From Orbus hercynius (GTDB lineage Bacteria > Pseudomonadota > Gammaproteobacteria > Enterobacterales > Orbaceae): 64,000 bases of DNA. Every line of letters begins with the position of its first letter. The stretch's first letter is position 1. Location of the stretch: the NCBI RefSeq assembly GCF_003634275.1, contig NZ_RBWY01000004.1:1-64000 (forward strand). Reading direction: 5' to 3'. The notes below the pieces were generated by a model, which was given only the letters and a program-made list of their open reading frames with translations, did not search any database and was not told the DNA's origin. The translations under genes were made by a program, and so were the position numbers. Shown here in pieces: positions 8,841 to 19,677 of this stretch.

Positions 8841-10415
8841 TTAGTTATTATCTGCCGGTAAATCACGATAATCAAATATATTTAATCGAGTATCCATAAT
8901 AATGATTTTATCTTGTGGTAAATAATCCGTCTTTAAAGGCGATGAAATCTCAGTACCATTAATTTTATTTATCCCTAACCAGTTCGCAACCAACCAATAA
9001 TTGTTGGTAGTAGAATACGGCTGCGCATAAGATCCTATTGTTTTATCAACAAGCTCAACCCTAGGGCTAAACCAAATAAATTGAGGCACATCAACAGACT
9101 CTTTTGACGGATTAATCGCACCATGAACATAATCAATCTCACCTCTTTTTATTCTTTTCAATTGCCCATGATCAGAGAAATACAGTACGGATGCATGCTG
9201 CGTTGATAATTTTGCAAAAATCTGACCGAGCAATTTATCGGTAAATAAAATGGAATTATCGTAACAATCCTCATATTCAGAACGTCCATGGGTAAAGTTG
9301 CCATCCTCCTTGGGATACTGATTACAAGCAGATAAATGGCTACCATTCGTATGAAGAATGATCAGTTTCTTTTTCTTATCAGGAGTAGCACTTGCTAATG
9401 CCTCATCAAGCTTAGTTAATAAAACATCATCATATCCACTTGATAGCCATTCTTTGTGCTGAGCGCTTTTAGCGATACTTGTCACAACGGTCTCATATTG
9501 CCCAATGACATTTTGACGACTAAACCAGTATGTTTTAAATCCAGCATGATTAGCCATATTAACAATATTATCGTTTAATAAAGTTGGCGTCATATCGTCT
9601 GGCGCTTTAATGGTTAAAGCTGAAGCCAATGCCATTGTGGTTATTGGCGCAGGAGCGATGGCTTGTTCAAAAACAAATAAGTTACTCAATTGGTTCTCAA
9701 TATTAGGCGTTGTTGGCCTTGAATAATGGTATAAACCGAAATGATCTCGTCTCGCTGATTCACCGATAACAATAACATACGTATCAATATTGGTATTTTG
9801 CAACACAAAATGGTACGTTGGCGTATAATTTGCAACAGTATTTAATAAGTTTAGCTCTTGATAAGCACGGCTAAAGATACCAAAATTATAGAGCGACGTA
9901 TAAGGTAACACTTTTTCCGCCATATTAAAGGACGGATCAGACAAACGACCTCTAAAGGCTGATTCAGCATATTTATAAGTGACAGTTAATAATAAAATAG
10001 CTGAGAGTAGTAACAATACTCGCCGAGATAGTATCTCTGAGCATACATGCACAAAATAAAGTAATGCACAAAATAATAATGAACTGATAAATAAAATGTG
10101 CCAATAGGCAAAGAGAAAATCTTGCGACTCCTGCCTATTTGTCGATAATATTGTCATCGCCAATTGATAATTTAATTGGCTATCGAAGAGTTGATAAATA
10201 ATAATTGCGATAGCGCTATTTACCGCCCAAAGCAAAACTAATATAACCGAGACAATCCGAGTATATTTATTTCGCCATAGCAAAGCAGCGAAAACAATAT
10301 AACAAAAGGTAAGGAAAAACTCTCTAAATTTAAATAAAAGTGGAGCCTGCTCTGCTCCTAATAAGGGCACTAATGATAAAAGTACAATAAGGAACAATAT
10401 ACTAATTTTTTTCAT
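8841..10415 (-). CDS. Phosphoethanolamine transferase, YhbX/EptA family
   Basis: Inner-membrane enzyme with about five N-terminal membrane segments and a C-terminal periplasmic sulfatase-fold domain; the family transfers phosphoethanolamine to lipid A, core sugars or glucans. Visible active-site parts are VIGESARRDH, the nucleophile region PAPITTMAL, HTNGSHL and YFSDHG followed by a VHG motif. By eye the closest E. coli relative is YhbX, sharing VIGES, NMANHAGF-like, NGSH and CYDNSI blocks. I start it at ATG 10415 (MKKISILF); a TTG at 10469 would add 18 residues without a signal-anchor look. The acceptor substrate cannot be told from sequence. Confidence 0.85.
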   Translation of the reverse strand: MKKISILFLIVLLSLVPLLGAEQAPLLFKFREFFLTFCYIVFAALLWRNKYTRIVSVILVLLWAVNSAIAIIIYQLFDSQLNYQLAMTILSTNRQESQDFLFAYWHILFISSLLFCALLYFVHVCSEILSRRVLLLLSAILLLTVTYKYAESAFRGRLSDPSFNMAEKVLPYTSLYNFGIFSRAYQELNLLNTVANYTPTYHFVLQNTNIDTYVIVIGESARRDHFGLYHYSRPTTPNIENQLSNLFVFEQAIAPAPITTMALASALTIKAPDDMTPTLLNDNIVNMANHAGFKTYWFSRQNVIGQYETVVTSIAKSAQHKEWLSSGYDDVLLTKLDEALASATPDKKKKLIILHTNGSHLSACNQYPKEDGNFTHGRSEYEDCYDNSILFTDKLLGQIFAKLSTQHASVLYFSDHGQLKRIKRGEIDYVHGAINPSKESVDVPQFIWFSPRVELVDKTIGSYAQPYSTTNNYWLVANWLGINKINGTEISSPLKTDYLPQDKIIIMDTRLNIFDYRDLPADNN

Positions 10416-10608
10416 AAAATAAGGCTTTGTGTTTTCAATAAAATTGATAGTATTATGTAAAAGATCCAAATCATACCATTAACCAATTAAAATAATAAAG
10501 AATAATTAAAACACCTAATTAACAATAATTTTATAAAGTGCTTTACAAGCAATAGCTATTAGCAGTACAATTCAGCACTAATTTTTTAACGCTAGCCATT
10601 TAATTATT

Positions 10609-10638
10609 TTGACTCTGGCTGGTAAAAATCCAAATAAT
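10609..10638 (+). promoter_or_regulatory. Likely promoter of the rpsU-dnaG-rpoD operon
   Basis: TTGACT (10609-10614), an 18-bp spacer and AATAAT (10633-10638) lie just before rpsU. Transcription would start near 10645, giving a very short leader that still contains the GAGGTGAGAGG ribosome binding site. There may be other promoters in the AT-rich 190 bp between this point and the divergent transferase gene. No LexA box was seen. Confidence 0.5.
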
Positions 10639-10646
10639 TTTTTTGA

Positions 10647-10874
<228 letters not shown>

Positions 10875-10934
10875 TTATTAGTTGCTATTGATTATTCATT
10901 AAAGCCTTATACTATAAATTAGTCCAGATATACT

Positions 10935-10959
10935 CAAACCGTACTATATGTACGGTTTG
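10935..10959 (+). terminator. Partial terminator between rpsU and dnaG
   Basis: CAAACCGTAC and GTACGGTTTG form a perfect 10-bp stem with a TATAT loop, followed by TTGTCTTT. Its place matches terminator T1 of the E. coli macromolecular synthesis operon, which lets S21 be made in large excess over primase. The imperfect T tract fits partial read-through. Confidence 0.75.
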
Positions 10960-10995
10960 TTGTCTTTATGCCAAGTAAATTGGATATAACCACTT

Positions 10996-12780
10996 ATGAA
11001 GCGAATTCCTCAAGACTTTATTATTGATCTAATTGCCCGAATCAATATTGTTGATATCGTGGGACAACGGATAAAAATAAAAAAACGAGGAAAAGACTAT
11101 TGGGGAAACTGCCCATTTCATAACGAAAAGACGCCTTCTTTCTCTGTCAGTGAAAAAAAACAGATGTACTACTGTTTTGGATGTGGTGCAGGTGGCTCGT
11201 CCATTGATTTCTTAATGAATTATGATCGCCTATCCTACCCAGAAGCGATCGAAGAGTTAGCTAATTTGCACGGCATTACTGTTCCTCATGTTGAAACGTC
11301 AACCAACACACAACATCAACCTCAGTTATCAGGACAAAATATTCGTCGCGATCTTTATGGAATGATGGGTAAGTTGGCTGATTTTTATCACACGCAGCTA
11401 ACGTCTCGCGATGCGCAACAGGCCCAGGAATACTTGACGGGTCGAGGACTCGATGACACAACAATTAACCACTATAAAATAGGCTATTCTCCTGATGAGT
11501 GGCGTTCAACGTTTAATCATATCGCCAAAACTGCGCAAGAGAAAAAACTTTATGACCAAGCTGGTATGCTAGTTAGTAATGATAATGGCAATCAGTATGA
11601 CCGATTCCGTGGCCGAATTATGTTCCCCATTCGCGATCGACAAGGCAATATTATTGCTTTTGGTGGTCGAACGATCAAAGCAAATGATTCAGCAAAATAT
11701 ATCAACTCACCCGAAACAGCGATTTTCCATAAAGGTTATCAGCTCTATGGATTGTATGAAGCACAACAAATTAATCGCAATCCAGAAAAACTGCTTGTGG
11801 TTGAAGGCTATATGGACGTGGTTGCACTCGCTCAGTTTGGCATTAATTACGCTGTTGCAGCTTTAGGAACGGCCACAACAGAGGATCATATCAAACTACT
11901 GTTTAGAGCAACGGATAATATTATCTTTTGCTTTGATGGCGATGCCGCAGGCCGGCGGGCAGCCTGGCGAGCGCTCAATGTATTACTACCAACATTAATT
12001 GATGGTAAACAAATTAAATTTGTCTTTTTACCTGACAATGAAGATCCCGATAGTTTAGTACGCAAAGAAGGCAAAGCACTGTTCGAAACGCGTTTAGATA
12101 ATGGTATCACCTTGTCACAATTTTTATTTGATGAACTATTAAGCCAAGTTGATCTAAAAACATCAGAAGGTCGAGCTAAACTCAGCTCACTCGTGCTGCC
12201 GTTAATTGCACAAATTAAAGCACACTCATTTAGTCTAAATCTAAAACAACAATTAGGTGATTATTTAGGTTTTCTTGATATTAGCCAAATCGATAAACTA
12301 TTACAGCAATACGATAACCAAGATTCAGCGCAACCGAAATTAGATAATAAAATGCCGGTAATCAAAATGAAGTTAACAACGATGCGAATTTTGATTGGGT
12401 TGTTAATACAGTATCCAGAACTGGCTAAACTCGTGCCAGATATCAATACTTTAAAACCCGTGAAACTCGCTGGCGTTGATGTCTTTATTGAGCTTTTAGA
12501 AATCTGTCAAACACGGCCAAATATTATTACCGCTCAAATTTTAACAGAGTTCGCCAATAAGCCGATTGTCAAACAACTTAACACGCTAGCAATTTGGGAA
12601 CATAAATACGCTGAAGAGGAGATCTCAACGATTTTTTCTCATACTTTAAAAGAGTTATATGATAATATACTGATCCAAAGGCAAGATGAACTCATTGCAA
12701 AAGATCGAATGACAAAATTAACTGAAGCTGAAAAACAAGAATTAGCAACCCTAATACTTGTTTTATCTAAAAAAGACTAA
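10996..12780 (+). CDS. dnaG: DNA primase
   Basis: Synthesises RNA primers for replication, working with the DnaB helicase. It is 594 residues long (E. coli 581). The N-terminal CHC2 zinc finger is visible as CPFHNEKTPSFSV with YCFGCGAGG (residues about 40-65). The central TOPRIM catalytic core has the acidic motifs VVEGYMDVVAL and FDGDAAGRRAAWRAL. The C-terminal quarter is less conserved and corresponds to the helicase-binding domain. It is the middle gene of rpsU-dnaG-rpoD; the start has no good ribosome binding site, in keeping with low primase expression. Confidence 0.98.
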   Translation: MKRIPQDFIIDLIARINIVDIVGQRIKIKKRGKDYWGNCPFHNEKTPSFSVSEKKQMYYCFGCGAGGSSIDFLMNYDRLSYPEAIEELANLHGITVPHVETSTNTQHQPQLSGQNIRRDLYGMMGKLADFYHTQLTSRDAQQAQEYLTGRGLDDTTINHYKIGYSPDEWRSTFNHIAKTAQEKKLYDQAGMLVSNDNGNQYDRFRGRIMFPIRDRQGNIIAFGGRTIKANDSAKYINSPETAIFHKGYQLYGLYEAQQINRNPEKLLVVEGYMDVVALAQFGINYAVAALGTATTEDHIKLLFRATDNIIFCFDGDAAGRRAAWRALNVLLPTLIDGKQIKFVFLPDNEDPDSLVRKEGKALFETRLDNGITLSQFLFDELLSQVDLKTSEGRAKLSSLVLPLIAQIKAHSFSLNLKQQLGDYLGFLDISQIDKLLQQYDNQDSAQPKLDNKMPVIKMKLTTMRILIGLLIQYPELAKLVPDINTLKPVKLAGVDVFIELLEICQTRPNIITAQILTEFANKPIVKQLNTLAIWEHKYAEEEISTIFSHTLKELYDNILIQRQDELIAKDRMTKLTEAEKQELATLILVLSKKD

Positions 12781-13091
12781 ATATAGATAATAATACAGCT
12801 GAATTGCTGGAAAAATAGCGTAAAGGCTCAATGTGATATCAAAAATTGAGTGGCTACAAGGGTAGCTTACTTGGTAAGTAGCCCAATAATCTAAGTAAGA
12901 TTGAAATAATATATACTTTTATTCATCGTATATCACTATTAACTGAGAAAACAGACATAGCTAATCTAACTTTAGCTCTCGCTATTATAAATAGCAATGG
13001 TCTCTTGATAATGTTATTGATAATCAAAAGTATTTAGTCTGGGTAAGTGATATTACCCCATTACTAAACAACAAAACGTGGATATTTTGAT
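12781..13091 (+). other. 311-bp dnaG-rpoD spacer with hairpins
   Basis: No ORF or RNA gene is recognisable. The spacer holds a compact structure at 12852-12883, where GGCTAC pairs with GTAGCC and an inner CTTAC pairs with GTAAG, and a second hairpin GGGTAA/TTACCC at 13041-13058 about 35 nt before rpoD. In E. coli the shorter equivalent spacer contains an RNA-processing site; these hairpins are plausible counterparts, but I cannot show this. Confidence 0.4.
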
Positions 13092-14930
13092 ATGGAGCAA
13101 AACTCTCAATCACAACTAAAGCATCTCATTATTCGAGGTAAAGAACTTGGATATTTGACGTATGCTGATGTCAACGACCATTTACCAGAAGAAATTATTG
13201 ATTCGGATCAAATCGAAGATATCATTCAAATGATAAATGACATGGGGATTCAAGTTCTTGAAGAAGCTCCAGACACAGATGAAATGCTTTTATCAGAAAA
13301 CGTACCTGATGAAGAAGCGGTTGAAGCGGCAACCGCTTTAGTGCTATCGAATGTTGAATCTGAAATAGGTCGTACCACTGATCCTGTCCGTATGTATATG
13401 CGCGAAATGGGTGCAGTTGAACTGTTGACTCGTGAAGGCGAAATTGATATCGCAAAACGAATTGAAGATGGTATTAACCAAGTTCAAACCTCTGTTTCTG
13501 AATATCCAGAAGCGATTACCTATCTTTTAGAACAATATAATCTTGTTGAAATTGGTACTGTTCGTCTTTCCGATTTAATTACTGGTTTTGTTGATCCAAA
13601 TGTTGAGGAAGGACCTGACGAATTACCAGATGATTTGGAAAAAGAATCCGCTGATATCGATGTTAATGATGAAGATGAAGACGAAGATGAAGAGTCTGAT
13701 TCTAGCGATGATGATACCTCAATCGACCCAGAAGTGGCCAAAGCTAAATTTGCTGCCCTGAAAGAGCAACATGAAATCACTTCTATCGCAATCAAAAAAC
13801 ATGGCAGAACGCATAAGAAAGCCCAACAAGAGATCGAAAATTTATCTGAAATATTCAAACAGTTTCGCTTAGTTGGTAAGCAGTTTGATATTTTAGTTAA
13901 TAACATGCGTGAAATGATGGAACGGGTTCGAGCGCATGAACGTGTCATAATGAAAGTATGTGTTGAACAGGCTAAAATGCCGAAAAAACAGTTTATGGCC
14001 TATTTTACCAGTCACGAAAATAGTATGGATTGGTTTGAAAAAGCGGTTAAATCGAAAAACTCGTTTGCTGCCAGATTGAGTGATTTTGAAATTGAAATTG
14101 CACAGCAAGTTGAACAATTACGACTTATCGAAGCTGAAACACATCTCTCTATTGAACAAATCAAAGACATCAATAGACGTATGTCAATTGGTGAAGCAAA
14201 AGCTCGAAGAGCAAAAAAAGAGATGGTTGAAGCTAACTTACGTCTCGTTATCTCAATTGCTAAAAAATACACTAACCGTGGATTACAGTTCCTTGATCTA
14301 ATTCAAGAAGGTAATATCGGCTTAATGAAAGCCGTAGATAAATTCGAATATCGCCGTGGTTATAAATTTTCGACTTACGCAACTTGGTGGATTCGTCAAG
14401 CAATCACTCGTTCGATTGCCGACCAAGCCAGAACGATTCGTATTCCTGTGCATATGATTGAAACAATTAATAAACTCAATCGTATTTCGCGTCAAATTTT
14501 GCAAGAAATTGGCCGCGAACCAACGCCGGAAGAGTTATCTGAAAAAATGCAAATGCCGGAAGATAAGATTCGTAAAGTGCTGAAAATTGCCAAAGAGCCG
14601 ATCTCAATGGAAACACCGGTTGGTGATGATGAAGATTCACATCTTGGTGACTTTATTGAAGATACTGCAATTGAGCAACCACTTGATGCAGCGACCTCAG
14701 AAAGCTTGCGTGCAGCAACGCGTGATATCTTATCAGGCTTAACTCCAAGGGAAGCAAAAGTACTACGCATGCGTTTTGGTATCGATATGAATACTGACCA
14801 TACTCTTGAAGAAGTCGGTAAACAATTTGATGTCACTCGTGAACGCATTCGTCAGATTGAAGCGAAGGCATTACGTAAATTACGTCATCCTAGCCGCTCT
14901 GATGTTTTACGCAGTTTCCTTGACGAATAA
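13092..14930 (+). CDS. rpoD: RNA polymerase primary sigma factor (sigma 70)
   Basis: Directs RNA polymerase to housekeeping promoters. It is 612 residues long (E. coli 613). Region 1.1 occupies the N-terminus; region 1.2 contains [13 protein letters not shown] non-conserved region follows with a strongly acidic run of D and E at about residues 188-212. Region 2 contains [30 protein letters not shown] and [12 protein letters not shown], and region 4.2 has [19 protein letters not shown]. All residues contacting -10 and -35 elements look intact. It is the last gene of the operon and ends with a strong terminator. Confidence 0.98.
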   Translation: MEQNSQSQLKHLIIRGKELGYLTYADVNDHLPEEIIDSDQIEDIIQMINDMGIQVLEEAPDTDEMLLSENVPDEEAVEAATALVLSNVESEIGRTTDPVRMYMREMGAVELLTREGEIDIAKRIEDGINQVQTSVSEYPEAITYLLEQYNLVEIGTVRLSDLITGFVDPNVEEGPDELPDDLEKESADIDVNDEDEDEDEESDSSDDDTSIDPEVAKAKFAALKEQHEITSIAIKKHGRTHKKAQQEIENLSEIFKQFRLVGKQFDILVNNMREMMERVRAHERVIMKVCVEQAKMPKKQFMAYFTSHENSMDWFEKAVKSKNSFAARLSDFEIEIAQQVEQLRLIEAETHLSIEQIKDINRRMSIGEAKARRAKKEMVEANLRLVISIAKKYTNRGLQFLDLIQEGNIGLMKAVDKFEYRRGYKFSTYATWWIRQAITRSIADQARTIRIPVHMIETINKLNRISRQILQEIGREPTPEELSEKMQMPEDKIRKVLKIAKEPISMETPVGDDEDSHLGDFIEDTAIEQPLDAATSESLRAATRDILSGLTPREAKVLRMRFGIDMNTDHTLEEVGKQFDVTRERIRQIEAKALRKLRHPSRSDVLRSFLDE

Positions 14931-14944
14931 TCGTCGCCCCCCTC

Positions 14945-14980
14945 ATATCCGCTACACAATGTAGCGGATATTCTTTTTTC
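14945..14980 (+). terminator. Intrinsic terminator after rpoD
   Basis: ATATCCGCTAC (14945-14955) and GTAGCGGATAT (14961-14971) form a perfect 11-bp stem around ACAAT, followed by TCTTTTTTCC. It ends the rpsU-dnaG-rpoD operon. Confidence 0.9.
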
Positions 14981-15319
14981 CTCATTCTAATTGATTTCTG
15001 CCTTTTGCTAGTGCACATTGCTGCACCTATAGCGCATGACATAGCAATATTGTGCCGCAAAATAACCTGCATGATTGTTTAGTATTCATTTCTTATAAAA
15101 TTCATTTTTTGGTATATTAATTGCATTATCTAAGTAACGCATATGCTTACCGTTAAGATATGCCGCACTAACACAATGAAACCATTGACGACTCAAGGAC
15201 AGACATATTCAACAATATCGCCATACTATAACGATAGTAATAAGGATGTTTATTCGTAGATAAAAACTGTATCGCTATGGATCTTAACAAGATTAGCTAA
15301 ATATAAGGAATAATACAGA
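14981..15319 (+). other. Intergenic region before the NCS1 transporter
   Basis: About 340 bp without a recognisable gene. It contains a small stem-loop TACTAT-AACG-ATAGTA at 15224-15239 and several A/T-rich promoter-like stretches, none with a convincing -35/-10 pair. The length suggests a regulated promoter for the downstream permease, but I cannot identify an operator or riboswitch. Confidence 0.3.
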
Positions 15320-16705
15320 ATGACAGCAACAAACACGCCTTCGACTTCATCAGCACCAACTTTCAATATCGATCAATCATTAGTACCAAAATGCAGAGCA
15401 GAACGTACCGTCAGCCCAATTGCTTATGCCTTCATGTGGATCGGCGATGGTGTCAATTTGGGTAATATGGCACTTGGGGCAAGTTTAGTGTTTGCCGGTG
15501 TTGCAATTATGAATGCATTGCAAACATTGGTTGCAGCATTAATCGCTATCGGTATTATTTCATCAATATTTGCATTAAATGATCGACTAGGTTATCGCAC
15601 TGGTATTCCTTATGTTGTGCAACTGCGCATGTCTTTTGGCATAAAAGGAGCTATTATCTCTTCTCTGTTAAGAGGTATTCCCGCCATCATTTGGTATGGC
15701 TTTCAAAGCTGGATCGGCGCGACAGCTTTAAATGAAATCTTTAAGGTATGTTCAGCGGGCGCTTTTAATAATGTATTTATCTGTTTTTTAATCCTACAAG
15801 CAGTGCAAATCGTATTATCGTTATATGCCTTTCATGCGGTTAAGTGGGTTGAAATTTTAATTTCAACCGTCATCATGTTAGCACTTATGTATGTCTTTTG
15901 TGTATTATTACTCAATCACAAAACCGTTATCGCTGAAAAATGGTTATACACAAAAGGCACTTGGGGATTACCCTTCTTTAGCTTTATTATGATGTTTTTA
16001 GGCAATTATGCTGCAATATTTTTGAGTGCAGCTGACTATTCGAGGGAGCTACGCCCCGGTCTTAGTCATGCCAAACGTGGGCTATTATATTTTTTACCGA
16101 TTGTTATCGCCTATGGTTTTGTGTTAACGATTGGCGCCATGCTAGCTTCGGTCACTGCCAATGCCAATCCGGTCAAAGCTTTTGCAATTGTAGTCAATAA
16201 TCCTTATATCACCGTTGCCGTCTCTGCATTTATCGTGCTAGGTGCCATCGCCGTTAATATGGTCGCCAATATTATTCCTCCTGCTTATATCATCACACTG
16301 CTCACTAAAGTTAAATATAAGGTTGCCGTCACGCTTACTGGTTTACTTGCGATTGCGTCATTTCCTTGGATCTTAATACAAGATTCATCGGCAAAAGGAT
16401 TAGGGATGTTTATATTAACTTACTCCGCATTTTTAGGGCCTATTGTCGCTATTTTACTCGTCGAATATTACATTCTTAGAAAACAAACTATTGATATTAT
16501 CGAACTATATAATGAAAAAGGACAATTTAGTGGTGTCAATAAACCCGCCATTTTTGCCATGCTAATTGGTGCTGCGGCAGCCTTTTGTGAAGTCGATCTG
16601 TCTTGGATTATTGGTTTTGTGGTCGGTGGCTGTGCTTATTTTATATTAATGAAATACACCTTTAAGCACTCACCATTTAAAAAAGGGACCATTTTTGAGC
16701 AATAA
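15320..16705 (+). CDS. NCS1 family nucleobase/allantoin-type permease
   Basis: A 461-residue inner-membrane transporter with about 12 predicted membrane segments, belonging to the nucleobase:cation symporter-1 family. The pattern of LP.C.AERT before the first helix, FMWIGDGVNLG in helix 1, GIPYVVQLRMSFG, LRGIPAIIWYGFQSW and AADYSRELRPG is typical of the cytosine, allantoin, uracil and thiamine permease group. The substrate cannot be assigned: there is no deaminase or catabolic gene nearby. AAGGA lies 11 nt before the ATG. It stands alone, bounded by the rpoD terminator and a downstream hairpin. Confidence 0.85.
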   Translation: MTATNTPSTSSAPTFNIDQSLVPKCRAERTVSPIAYAFMWIGDGVNLGNMALGASLVFAGVAIMNALQTLVAALIAIGIISSIFALNDRLGYRTGIPYVVQLRMSFGIKGAIISSLLRGIPAIIWYGFQSWIGATALNEIFKVCSAGAFNNVFICFLILQAVQIVLSLYAFHAVKWVEILISTVIMLALMYVFCVLLLNHKTVIAEKWLYTKGTWGLPFFSFIMMFLGNYAAIFLSAADYSRELRPGLSHAKRGLLYFLPIVIAYGFVLTIGAMLASVTANANPVKAFAIVVNNPYITVAVSAFIVLGAIAVNMVANIIPPAYIITLLTKVKYKVAVTLTGLLAIASFPWILIQDSSAKGLGMFILTYSAFLGPIVAILLVEYYILRKQTIDIIELYNEKGQFSGVNKPAIFAMLIGAAAAFCEVDLSWIIGFVVGGCAYFILMKYTFKHSPFKKGTIFEQ

Positions 16706-16744
16706 ATACTGGGCCTGAGATTAGCTGAAAATAAAAGTTAACAC

Positions 16745-16778
16745 GAGTGAGCCAGACAAGCCGGTTCACTCTTGCTTT
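16745..16778 (+). terminator. Candidate terminator after the NCS1 permease
   Basis: GAGTGAGCC (16745-16753) pairs with GGTTCACTC (16763-16771), 9 bp including one G-U, with a 9-nt loop, followed by TTGCTTT. The T run is interrupted. Confidence 0.5.
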
Positions 16779-16934
16779 AGAGATAATTAACAAAAATAGC
16801 CGTACCCGATAGATTAAAACAGAATAAACATCATTCCTGCATTCAGAATTGTCAAAATTAGTTATATACTATGTTTTATCTCTAATTCAATGAAGATGAC
16901 TGACTTATCTTCATATTCACCTCTAATTTTTGCT

Positions 16935-17906
16935 ATGAATATCATAAAATCATTAAAAATTGATCCCTTTTTATTAACACTCATCACTGTTGTTATTCTT
17001 GCAACACTTTTTCCATGTGCCGGTAATGTTAAAGTCTTTTTTGAATATCTGACGACATTTGCCATTGGTTTGCTGTTTTTTATGCATGGTGCAAAACTAT
17101 CGCTACAGTCAATCATTAACGGTATTCGTAATTGGCACTTACATCTCACTATATTTATTGTCACCTTTGCCATTTTTCCACTATTAGGGCTCGGATTACA
17201 AATTTTTGTACCTAACTTTTTATCTGAGAATCTTTATTTAGGATTTATCTATCTGTGCACATTACCTGCAACAGTACAATCAGCAATTGCCTTTACCTCA
17301 ATCGCTCGAGGGAATGTCGCAGCTGCTGTTTGTAGTGCATCAGCTTCAACGCTGCTTGGTGTTTTTATTACGCCAGTACTCATTGCATTTATTATGCATG
17401 CGCAAGCAGGTACAGGTATGAGTATCATCGATGCGATCACCTCAATCATGCTCAAACTGATGTTACCGTTTGTGGTAGGTCATTTATCCAGACGCTGGAT
17501 CGCGCGTTGGATTGATTCACATCGAAAATTAATTAACCAGACCGACCGCTCCTCTATTTTATTAGTCGTTTATGTTGCGTTTAGTGATGCGGTTATTAAT
17601 GGCATTTGGCATCAAATCGATGCATTATCTTTTACATCTATTATTATATTTTCACTTCTACTGCTTTCACTTATCTTACTCATCACAACCTATGGAGCAA
17701 GATTGCTTGGTTTTAATAAAGAAGATGAAATTACGATTGTTTTTTGTGGTTCGAAAAAAAGTTTAGCAAGTGGGATTCCGATGGCAAGCGTTATCTTTCC
17801 GGTATCATCTATGGGATTAATGGTATTACCATTAATGATTTTTCATCAAATCCAATTAATGGTTTGTGCTGTACTCGCAAGCCGGTATGCGAAGCGTAAA
17901 GATTAA
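16935..17906 (+). CDS. YfeH-like bile acid:sodium symporter superfamily transporter
   Basis: An inner-membrane protein with about ten membrane segments, very similar to E. coli YfeH: it shares LLFFMHGAKLS, LPATVQSAIAFTS, GNVAAAVCSASAS, LLPFVVGHLSR and the long FCGSKKSLASGIPMA segment. The family fold is that of the sodium/bile acid symporters, but the substrate of YfeH is not established. I start it at ATG 16935 (MNIIKSLKIDPF) because this aligns with the YfeH N-terminus; an in-frame ATG at 16890 would add 15 residues, and neither has a strong ribosome binding site. It is a single-gene unit. Confidence 0.85.
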   Translation: MNIIKSLKIDPFLLTLITVVILATLFPCAGNVKVFFEYLTTFAIGLLFFMHGAKLSLQSIINGIRNWHLHLTIFIVTFAIFPLLGLGLQIFVPNFLSENLYLGFIYLCTLPATVQSAIAFTSIARGNVAAAVCSASASTLLGVFITPVLIAFIMHAQAGTGMSIIDAITSIMLKLMLPFVVGHLSRRWIARWIDSHRKLINQTDRSSILLVVYVAFSDAVINGIWHQIDALSFTSIIIFSLLLLSLILLITTYGARLLGFNKEDEITIVFCGSKKSLASGIPMASVIFPVSSMGLMVLPLMIFHQIQLMVCAVLASRYAKRKD

Positions 17907-17991
17907 TGAATTTGATAGCCTAATAATAATATCAAATCAAATAATTTTATTAAAATTTTGTATTAAATGAAAATTGCGTATAAAACATCGA

Positions 17992-18019
17992 CGGTTTGCC
18001 CATAAAAAAAGGCAAACCG
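17992..18019. terminator. Hairpin after the YfeH-like gene
   Basis: CGGTTTGCC and GGCAAACCG form a perfect 9-bp stem with a 10-nt A-rich loop, about 85 bp after the stop. No T run follows on the plus strand, so termination efficiency is uncertain. Confidence 0.45.
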
Positions 18020-18112
18020 AAAGAAATATAATCAAAATCATAAAAATTACTTTGCTGATGTGCTATTCTTTAGGATAATAGCGCTGTTTGATTAACTACA
18101 TAAAGAGCCGAT

Positions 18113-19615
18113 ATGTTCCATCTATTTTCTGATTTAGATATTTCGACACTTATCTTTTTAGGTTTAGCCCTATTATTTGTTTTATTTTATGAAGCAATTA
18201 ATGGATTTCATGATACCGCCAATGCTGTTGCTACCGTCATTTATACTAAAGCATTGAAAGAGAAATTAGCCGTATTAATGGCAGGTATTTTCAACTTTTT
18301 TGGTGTGTTACTTGGTGGCTTAAGCGTAGCTTATGCTATTGTCCACTTATTGCCAACTGACTTACTGTTAAATGTCAGCTCAATGCATGGCTTAGCAATG
18401 GTATTTTCCATTTTACTTGCTGCAATTATTTGGAACTTAGGTACTTGGTATCTTGGTATTCCCGCATCAAGTTCGCATACTTTAATCGGTTCGATTATTG
18501 GCGTTGCACTTGCCAATGCCGTCATTACCGATACATCGATTATTGATGCCTTAAACATCCCTAAAATGATTCAAATTTTACTTTCGTTAATCATCTCACC
18601 CATTGTTGGTTTAGTGTTAGCTGGTCTAATGATCTTTATCCTCAGAAAAGTCTGGACGCGTAAGAAAAATGGTAAAAAACGTGAACGTATTTTTATGACG
18701 CCAGAACAACGTGAAAAGCTTTATGGTAAGAAGAAGCCACCATTTTGGATTCGAATAATGCTTATCGTTTCAGCTGCTGGTGTGAGCTTTTCTCATGGCG
18801 CTAATGATGGTCAAAAAGGAATCGGTTTGTTAATGCTCGTGTTAATGGGCGTAGCCCCTGCTGGCTTTATTGTTAATATGAGCGCATCGACCTATGAGAT
18901 CACCAATACACGAGATACGATTAACAATATCGACGAATATTTTCTGACTCATCAAAAAACATTAAGTGAAATTGTTGATGCACAAAGCCCGGTTAATGCC
19001 GATATCCCAACAACTGATTTAACTCAGTATCATTGTGATTATTCGCGTTTATTTACCACGGTAGATATCGCAAAATCTCTTTTTCATAACTTAACCGATT
19101 ACGATACACTAACCGTTACCCAGCGCTCTCAAGCAAGACGGGTTTTATTATGCCTATCAGATACTGTCGGTCATGCAGCAAAAGAACCTGGCGTATCGAG
19201 CGAAGATAAGCGTTACCTAAAGTCATTACAAAATAACTTATTAGAAACGGTTGAATATGCACCTATCTGGATCATTATTGCGGTTGCATCAGCATTGGCA
19301 ATTGGCACAATGATTGGTTGGCGCCGCGTCGCGATTACCATTGGTGAAAAAATTGGTAAAAAAGGCATGACCTATGCTCAAGGCGTTTCCGCTCAGGTCA
19401 CAACTGCTTTATCAATTGGTATTGCCAGTTATACTGGTATGCCGGTATCAACAACGCAGGTATTATCTTCATCAGTAGCGGGGACCATGCTTGTTGACGG
19501 TGGTGGAGTTCAAAGCAAAACCATAAAGAGTATTGCTTTAACTTGGATTTTAACACTTCCTATTTCAATTTTGTTATCTGCATCACTTTTTTGGCTTGCT
19601 CAAATGTTGATTTAG
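18113..19615 (+). CDS. pitA: Low-affinity inorganic phosphate transporter PitA
   Basis: Metal-phosphate/proton symporter of the inner membrane, 500 residues (E. coli PitA 499). The two inverted PHO4 repeats are visible: [11 protein letters not shown] with [11 protein letters not shown] in the N-terminal half, and [12 protein letters not shown] with [13 protein letters not shown] in the C-terminal half. The halves are joined by a long hydrophilic loop (residues about 265-375). uspA follows 62 bp downstream in the same direction. In E. coli uspB lies next to uspA in this neighbourhood; no uspB-like frame is present here. Confidence 0.96.
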   Translation: MFHLFSDLDISTLIFLGLALLFVLFYEAINGFHDTANAVATVIYTKALKEKLAVLMAGIFNFFGVLLGGLSVAYAIVHLLPTDLLLNVSSMHGLAMVFSILLAAIIWNLGTWYLGIPASSSHTLIGSIIGVALANAVITDTSIIDALNIPKMIQILLSLIISPIVGLVLAGLMIFILRKVWTRKKNGKKRERIFMTPEQREKLYGKKKPPFWIRIMLIVSAAGVSFSHGANDGQKGIGLLMLVLMGVAPAGFIVNMSASTYEITNTRDTINNIDEYFLTHQKTLSEIVDAQSPVNADIPTTDLTQYHCDYSRLFTTVDIAKSLFHNLTDYDTLTVTQRSQARRVLLCLSDTVGHAAKEPGVSSEDKRYLKSLQNNLLETVEYAPIWIIIAVASALAIGTMIGWRRVAITIGEKIGKKGMTYAQGVSAQVTTALSIGIASYTGMPVSTTQVLSSSVAGTMLVDGGGVQSKTIKSIALTWILTLPISILLSASLFWLAQMLI

Positions 19616-19677
19616 TAGTAAATATAAAGAAGGTAGATGGCTGATTTTAGGAAGTTAAAAGAACAGAGGAGAAAATG

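Noticed and set aside
8841..10415. Mobile colistin-resistance (mcr) type transferase
   Set aside because: The sequence is closer to chromosomal YhbX-type enzymes, sits among housekeeping genes and has no mobile element nearby.
12860..12884. Intrinsic terminator between dnaG and rpoD
   Set aside because: The stem is interrupted and no T tract follows, so it is described only as a structured spacer.
13520..13948. 142-codon minus-strand ORF inside rpoD
   Set aside because: Shadow of the acidic, GAT/GAA-rich coding sequence of rpoD on the other strand; serine-rich low complexity and no family resemblance.
15224..15239. Riboswitch in the NCS1 permease leader
   Set aside because: Only a small isolated stem-loop is visible; it lacks the paired helices and conserved loops of the purine, preQ1 or TPP classes.
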